A stretch of DNA of 64,000 nucleotides, from contig NC_133948.1 in assembly GCF_031877795.1 (NCBI RefSeq), positions 14,586,948-14,650,947 of the forward strand. Direction: 5' to 3'. Source of the stretch: Strix aluco (Eukaryota > Chordata > Aves > Strigiformes > Strigidae). Shown here piece after piece: positions 59,486 through 64,000 of the stretch (positions within the stretch are counted from its first letter, which is position 1; every line of letters begins with the position of its first letter). The notes under the pieces are model-generated. The model did not search any database and had not been told where the DNA came from. It saw only the letters and a list, made by a program, of their open reading frames with translations. The position numbers and the translations under genes are program-made.

Positions 59486-60326
59486 CTTTCTCACTGGGCA
59501 GACTGAACCTTTCTCCATCACAGGACTAGCTGCACAGATGTCTTACATGTGCAGTTTTACGTTCCTTGAGCAACAAGCTCTTCTTGCACTAGGCATTCGT
59601 GTAGAACAACTCGTGATGCAGAACGAAGTCCATTCTTCTGCACTGGGCGAAAGAGGGCAAGTTGGAGCAGTTTGCTCCTGCCAAAGCATTCTCTCTAGGC
59701 CACAGCCTCTTCCAGAAGATGGAGAGAGAGGTGCCAGAGGGAAGTTGTGTTAATTGTGATGTGATGGCAACAGGCCTTCTAATGTCCCTGCAGTCTCTCT
59801 TTCATCAGATATTTATCAATCATTTAACATGAAGTTTGTGTACCTTTTTTTCATCTGGAGAAGAACAAGGTCTCTTGGACTATTTTGAGTCCTCTAGGTG
59901 CTGATCAAAAAGTATGGAAGCATTAAAACAAGCACTAGGAGCGAGCACTTAGATGATGTGTTACAAAAACTATCTGGGTAAAGATCTTCCTGTTCCTTTT
60001 CTGGGCCCTCTTGTACTGTGTGATATGCAAGTTAATCGTAGTCATCTCTGGTAGTGTGGCTAAAGTGGTGTTTCCAGATAGGTGATAGCCTATCCTCTCA
60101 TTACGCTCTCCTTCATGATCTTGGATGCTATTTGGGGGAACTCGCTCAGAAATAGATTCACTCTTCTTGGACAACAATCTGAGCTTTGATCCTCTAGAGC
60201 CACAGGAACGAGGTGATGGTTCTGCAAAGACTTTTCCCTATTGCAGCCTGGGACAGATGTCGTGTCCCAGAATCAGAAGTGTGGGATTTGTTACTTATGA
60301 AAGAAAAAGACTAACTAAACCGTAAG

Positions 60327-60376
60327 ACTAGGTACTGAGGACACTGAGGGACTGGGCACTAGGTACTGAGGTACTG
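60327..60376 (+). repeat. Short degenerate GGTACTGAG tandem repeat
   Basis: Repeated CTAGGTACTGAGG and related ACTGAGGGACTGGG units occur in about 50 bases. A small imperfect tandem repeat. Confidence 0.6.
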
Positions 60377-61101
60377 GGACTCTTTTCTGTCCCTCTCCCT
60401 AACACACTTTGAAAGTCACTGCTACTAAACTTTTTAAAGGAATCATTGCTTTCCAAAGGAGTCAGTGCCTTCCAAGTTTAACTTTCTGGTTTAAGATATC
60501 CAAGATGTGACTTTCAGAAGTGCTGTGCATTAACTAAAAATCTCATTTTACCCTCTAGTTCCACCTTGGAATTAGTCCTCATTAGTCTTGCATGGATTTT
60601 CACCAGCATCCTCTGTGCCACAGTCCTGTTTACTGCTCCAACCCAACACTTTCTTATATTGGCAATATGACCTGAAATCTCAGCAGAGCCTGCTCTCCTC
60701 TGATCCAAATTGCCAGCAGGTCTCAAAAGTTTTTTCTCACATCTTCCTGTTTCAGAATATGTCCTAATGCTGCTGGCAACAGAACAAGTGAGACTTGGAA
60801 CTTCCCTTGAGTGCTAATCACAACTTACAGTTGCCTCATTGCAACTTCTCTCACTTCTCTTACATCGCATTTTAATTCCGCTGTGTAAAACCTTAGCATG
60901 CCTTTCTGTTTCCTTCTGTGGAGGCACACATGCACACTTACGCAAAGCCTTATGTCAAAAGAGACTACAGAGTCAATGCTCCATTAGGCTATGTGGGAAT
61001 TAGCATTGCTTCTGCAGCTGTAATTTGCCCCCTTTGGTGTGTATGTATTGTGATTCAATTTTTAATTATGTGATTCCGTGTTATTTTTCTCTAAGACATC
61101 T

Positions 61102-61128
61102 TCCATCCATCCATCCATCCATCCATCC
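61102..61128 (+). repeat. (CCAT)n microsatellite inside a duplicated segment
   Basis: About six to seven CCAT units. The sequence CTCTAAGACATC precedes the array (about 61089-61100) and recurs just after it (about 61130-61141), followed by another short CCATC run, so the array arose within or beside a small tandem duplication. Confidence 0.8.
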
Positions 61129-64000
61129 GTCTCTAAGACATCCTTCCATCCATCACCAGTGTATACTGTGCCCCACAGATGAAGCAAGGTGAGGTATTGA
61201 AAGAAGCTGTTGTAGAAACTGGAAAGTGCATAGAGAACAAAGAGACCATTGGAAGAAGAAGAATGTTCTGCAAGTTCAAGTTGAATGCTACGCTAGAGAA
61301 TTAAATTCCATCCTTTACTTTGCCAAGTAATTCCTATGTGATTCTAGAAAATTCATGTACAGCTGCAAACTGAAGTCAGTGGTTCAGCTTTTAATGGTAA
61401 TGTGATCTATAAAATAAAGTGCTTTGTAAAAAGTCTGATCCCAGACATCTCATCTTGGACACCAAAACAACTTTACCTTAGCCTTAATCTTCCTGTGTCT
61501 CAAGTTTTCACTTATAAAATGCAGAGAATAGCTGTCCCTTCTGGCAGCCAGCAATGTGAAAATAAGGTTTTTTTTTAAAAAAAAAAAAACCTTTTACTGT
61601 AGTGGTGATGTCATAAAGAGACTGAAGAAATTTTAGTAATTTGCTACTCTGAGCAGAGCTCAAATAGCATGAAGTGATAGGATGGAGATCTGCCATCAAG
61701 TAATGAGGATATAGCAAAATACTAAAAAGTTACATGCTTAATGAGTACCACTCACCCTCTGTGAATAGTATGTGTTCACATCATTACAGACTGTATAATA
61801 CTGCGTGTACAGAAGGAATATTGCATTTGTATGAAAATCCTGAATTCTGTTCTTTCAAAATAAGTGCTTGATTTAAAGTATAAAAATGGTCTTTCTATGT
61901 GTTGAAGGAGGTAGAGGAAAATTGAGGGTTATACATGAGTCATTCACTTTTGTTTTTAACAAAGCATTCTGGAAAAAGAAAGGAATCAAAATTTCACCAT
62001 GTGGTATCACAGGGCTCATCAGCAGAGTTGCTATAGTTAGATCCACAGCTCAGTCCTTGTGCTAATGAAGTGTTTGATAACAGTAGTAGTGAACTGTCAG
62101 CTTTTACAGTAACTGACCCTATGGAGGAAGCAGGGGAAGCAGCGTACTTCTTACTTTTTAGTCAGGCTTAACTCCAGCCTGTTGCAAGGGCTTGAGAGCA
62201 CAGCAGAGCTTCTTTTCTGGTATCTGACTCGCCCCTAACCAGGAGCTGCAATTGCAGGTAATATCCTACTTAATCTTGGCAGTCCAGCAAGGTAGATAGG
62301 CTTGCTCTGGAGGGCTGGCTCCTGCACAGTCCAGTCGTGCACTGGGGCTGGCTCACAGGCTCACCAAAACCAGCTTTTGCTGATCTTAGAGAGCTGTTCA
62401 GTCTCTATAGAGCATATTCAAGAGAAGATTCCCAGATTTACATGGGTTTTTATGAAATAGGAAAAGCCACTTCACAGAGGCAGGCCTTGCCTTATTTTAA
62501 GTTGTTGTTCCAAGTCATGCACAGGAGAAATAATTGTATTTGTGCTTAATATGACACACAGTTCTTCCTAATCTTGATGAGAAATAGCTGAAATACCTTA
62601 GCTGAAGTTTTCAAATAAAATACAGCTTGAGACAAAGATTTGGCTTTGAAAACTTCAACCTAGATAGCCAAGATATAATAAAGCTAGAAAGCAGAAGACA
62701 GAATGATATATCGAGTGCTCTTACAAGTGATGAGTGCTGTCTGCAATAAGTTACTGCTATCAGAAGGCCAAATTTTGCTGCTGAAATTATAGGGAACAGC
62801 GCTTGTTTTCTAAGGGTTTTCTGGCTCAGAAGGAAGACCCCACTTCTGCTTCAGCCCTTTGTAGAATTACTTCTGATTTTCTAGGCACTTTTCCTAGTTC
62901 AAAAAAAGGCTGGTATGTTGGGCTGAGAAGCCTGACAAGATTTAACATTTCTGTAAGCATTTACTGTAGCTCTAGTTCTCTTCTGAATGATGTTCAGCTA
63001 GCTGTCCTTGTATTGCTTCCCTCCTTCTAGCCGTAATCACTCTAAGCTTATTAACAGGCCTCTCTTAAATGGTCAAGTGGGTGGTATTAATGGGCTGGAT
63101 GGAGAGATGCATCCATTTAAAACTTAACTTCACTCTTGTGAGGGTGTTGACAAGTATCTAGCTGCTTAGAAATCCCAATACCCTGCAGTTACCACTGAAA
63201 ACTGGAGGTTTGCATTAGGTAAAGGAATTATGAAAGCTTTGTAAAGGGTGGAGATTGTGGTTAAAAAATTGAAATTTGTCACTTGCTGCATGTTCATTTT
63301 AGAGCCACACTCTGCCACTTCCAATTCCGCATCCTGTCTGGACCCATCTTGCCTTACATCTTGCTGTGGGCTCTAGTGTTCTAGTGCCTCAAAAGCTTCT
63401 TGTAGAATTTCAGCTCTGATGCCCCAAATGCTGGATCCAGAAGTTCCATCTGATGCAATGAGAAAGTAAGCAGTGACCTGTCCCAGCCCAGCCTGCTAGG
63501 GAGGCAAGGCTAAATAAAAGAAGATGAGTGTGAGCCTGGTGGGAGGAACAAGTCAGAGAAAGCAAACAGTTTGCTGCCTTTAGCTTGCTGGTAGCTTTCA
63601 TCAGAGCTGGCTGAGGAGGGGGAGGCGGAGAACCGCCTGTGTGAAGGGAAGGAAGTGACAGCGTAGTCATTAACAGACTGTGACCCTCTGTCACAGGGGC
63701 TCCTGAAATAAACGATGATTGTATTGAAGCATGAGGCTGGATAGAGACCTCTGTGCTAATTTAATAAATTGCTTGCATTTAGGACCCCAGATTGTTGCTG
63801 TTACATTTTTGCTATGTGATGCCACCTGGGATTAACAAGGAGGAGGGGATGGGGGGAGAGGAAGAAAGCAGCCCAGGTCCGTTAGCAACCGCTGGTGTGA
63901 CCTCACTCCTTGTCCCAGGGGGCATATGAGATCATGAGAATGCCAGAGCTCTCTGAAGGATTCGATTTGTTCGGTACAGCAGGATGGCCTGCCGAGTGAT

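Larger units (their letters stand above)
53313..64000 (+). other. RNFT2: RNFT2 large intron (continues past window)
   Basis: At least 10.7 kb with no further RNFT2 exon found. It holds a T-rich/ATT simple repeat (54220-54258), an inverted ancient CR1/L3-like fragment (55670-55975), a 1.37 kb CR1 (56336-57706), small tandem repeats (59427-59485, 60327-60376, 61102-61128) and blocks at 58040-58260 and 63650-63960 whose composition resembles conserved noncoding elements. Human RNFT2 also has large introns. Confidence 0.75.

Noticed and set aside
61102..61128. CRISPR-like or regulatory array
   Set aside because: Units are 4 bp with no spacers; a plain microsatellite in a vertebrate intron.

Overview
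This window is vertebrate nuclear DNA, almost certainly from a bird. The evidence is GC-poor noncoding sequence with widely separated spliced genes, CpG-island promoters, and interspersed repeats that are nearly all CR1-type LINEs. Three of the CR1 copies have the typical 5' truncation and an avian-style 3' end (GATTCTATGA-like octamers). No bacterial gene structure, CRISPR array, tRNA or rRNA was found.

Two protein genes can be assigned exon by exon. SPRING1 (C12orf49; SREBF pathway regulator in the Golgi) is on the minus strand. It is complete: five coding exons at 40463-40353, 39747-39591, 38329-38178, 37681-37568 and 36598-36515 join in phase to 205 codons plus stop. RNFT2 (TMEM118; membrane RING-type E3 ligase) is on the plus strand. 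Five coding exons at 44419-44477, 47220-47698, 48791-48867, 50430-50530 and 53159-53312 give 286 codons. The rest of the gene, including the RING domain, lies beyond the right edge. The two genes are head to head across a CpG island at about 40.30-40.89 kb, the same arrangement as C12orf49/RNFT2 at human 12q24.2.

Layout: 1-30.6 kb is a gene-poor flank with ancient CR1/L3-like debris (15.4 kb), two young-looking CR1 3' ends (23.1-23.7 and 29.8-30.2 kb) and simple repeats. At 30.66-31.42 kb there is a second CpG island not explained by either gene; divergent splice-donor motifs and a strong Kozak ATG make it a candidate promoter for an undescribed transcript. From 34 to 40.5 kb is SPRING1 with its probable 3' UTR. 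From 40.9 to 64 kb are the RNFT2 exons and introns, holding a CR1 end (43.5 kb), an inverted ancient CR1/L3 fragment (55.7-56.0 kb) and a 1.37 kb CR1 carrying decayed reverse-transcriptase sequence (56.3-57.7 kb).

The two genes probably share a housekeeping promoter. One acts in the Golgi on SREBP activation by site-1 protease; the other is an endomembrane ubiquitin ligase. No functional coupling between them is visible in the sequence. I found no novel multi-gene system. The best leads are the orphan CpG island, candidate conserved noncoding blocks, and an unidentified stop-poor segment at 16.4-18.3 kb. All identifications come from reading the sequence and recalled family knowledge; no search was run.
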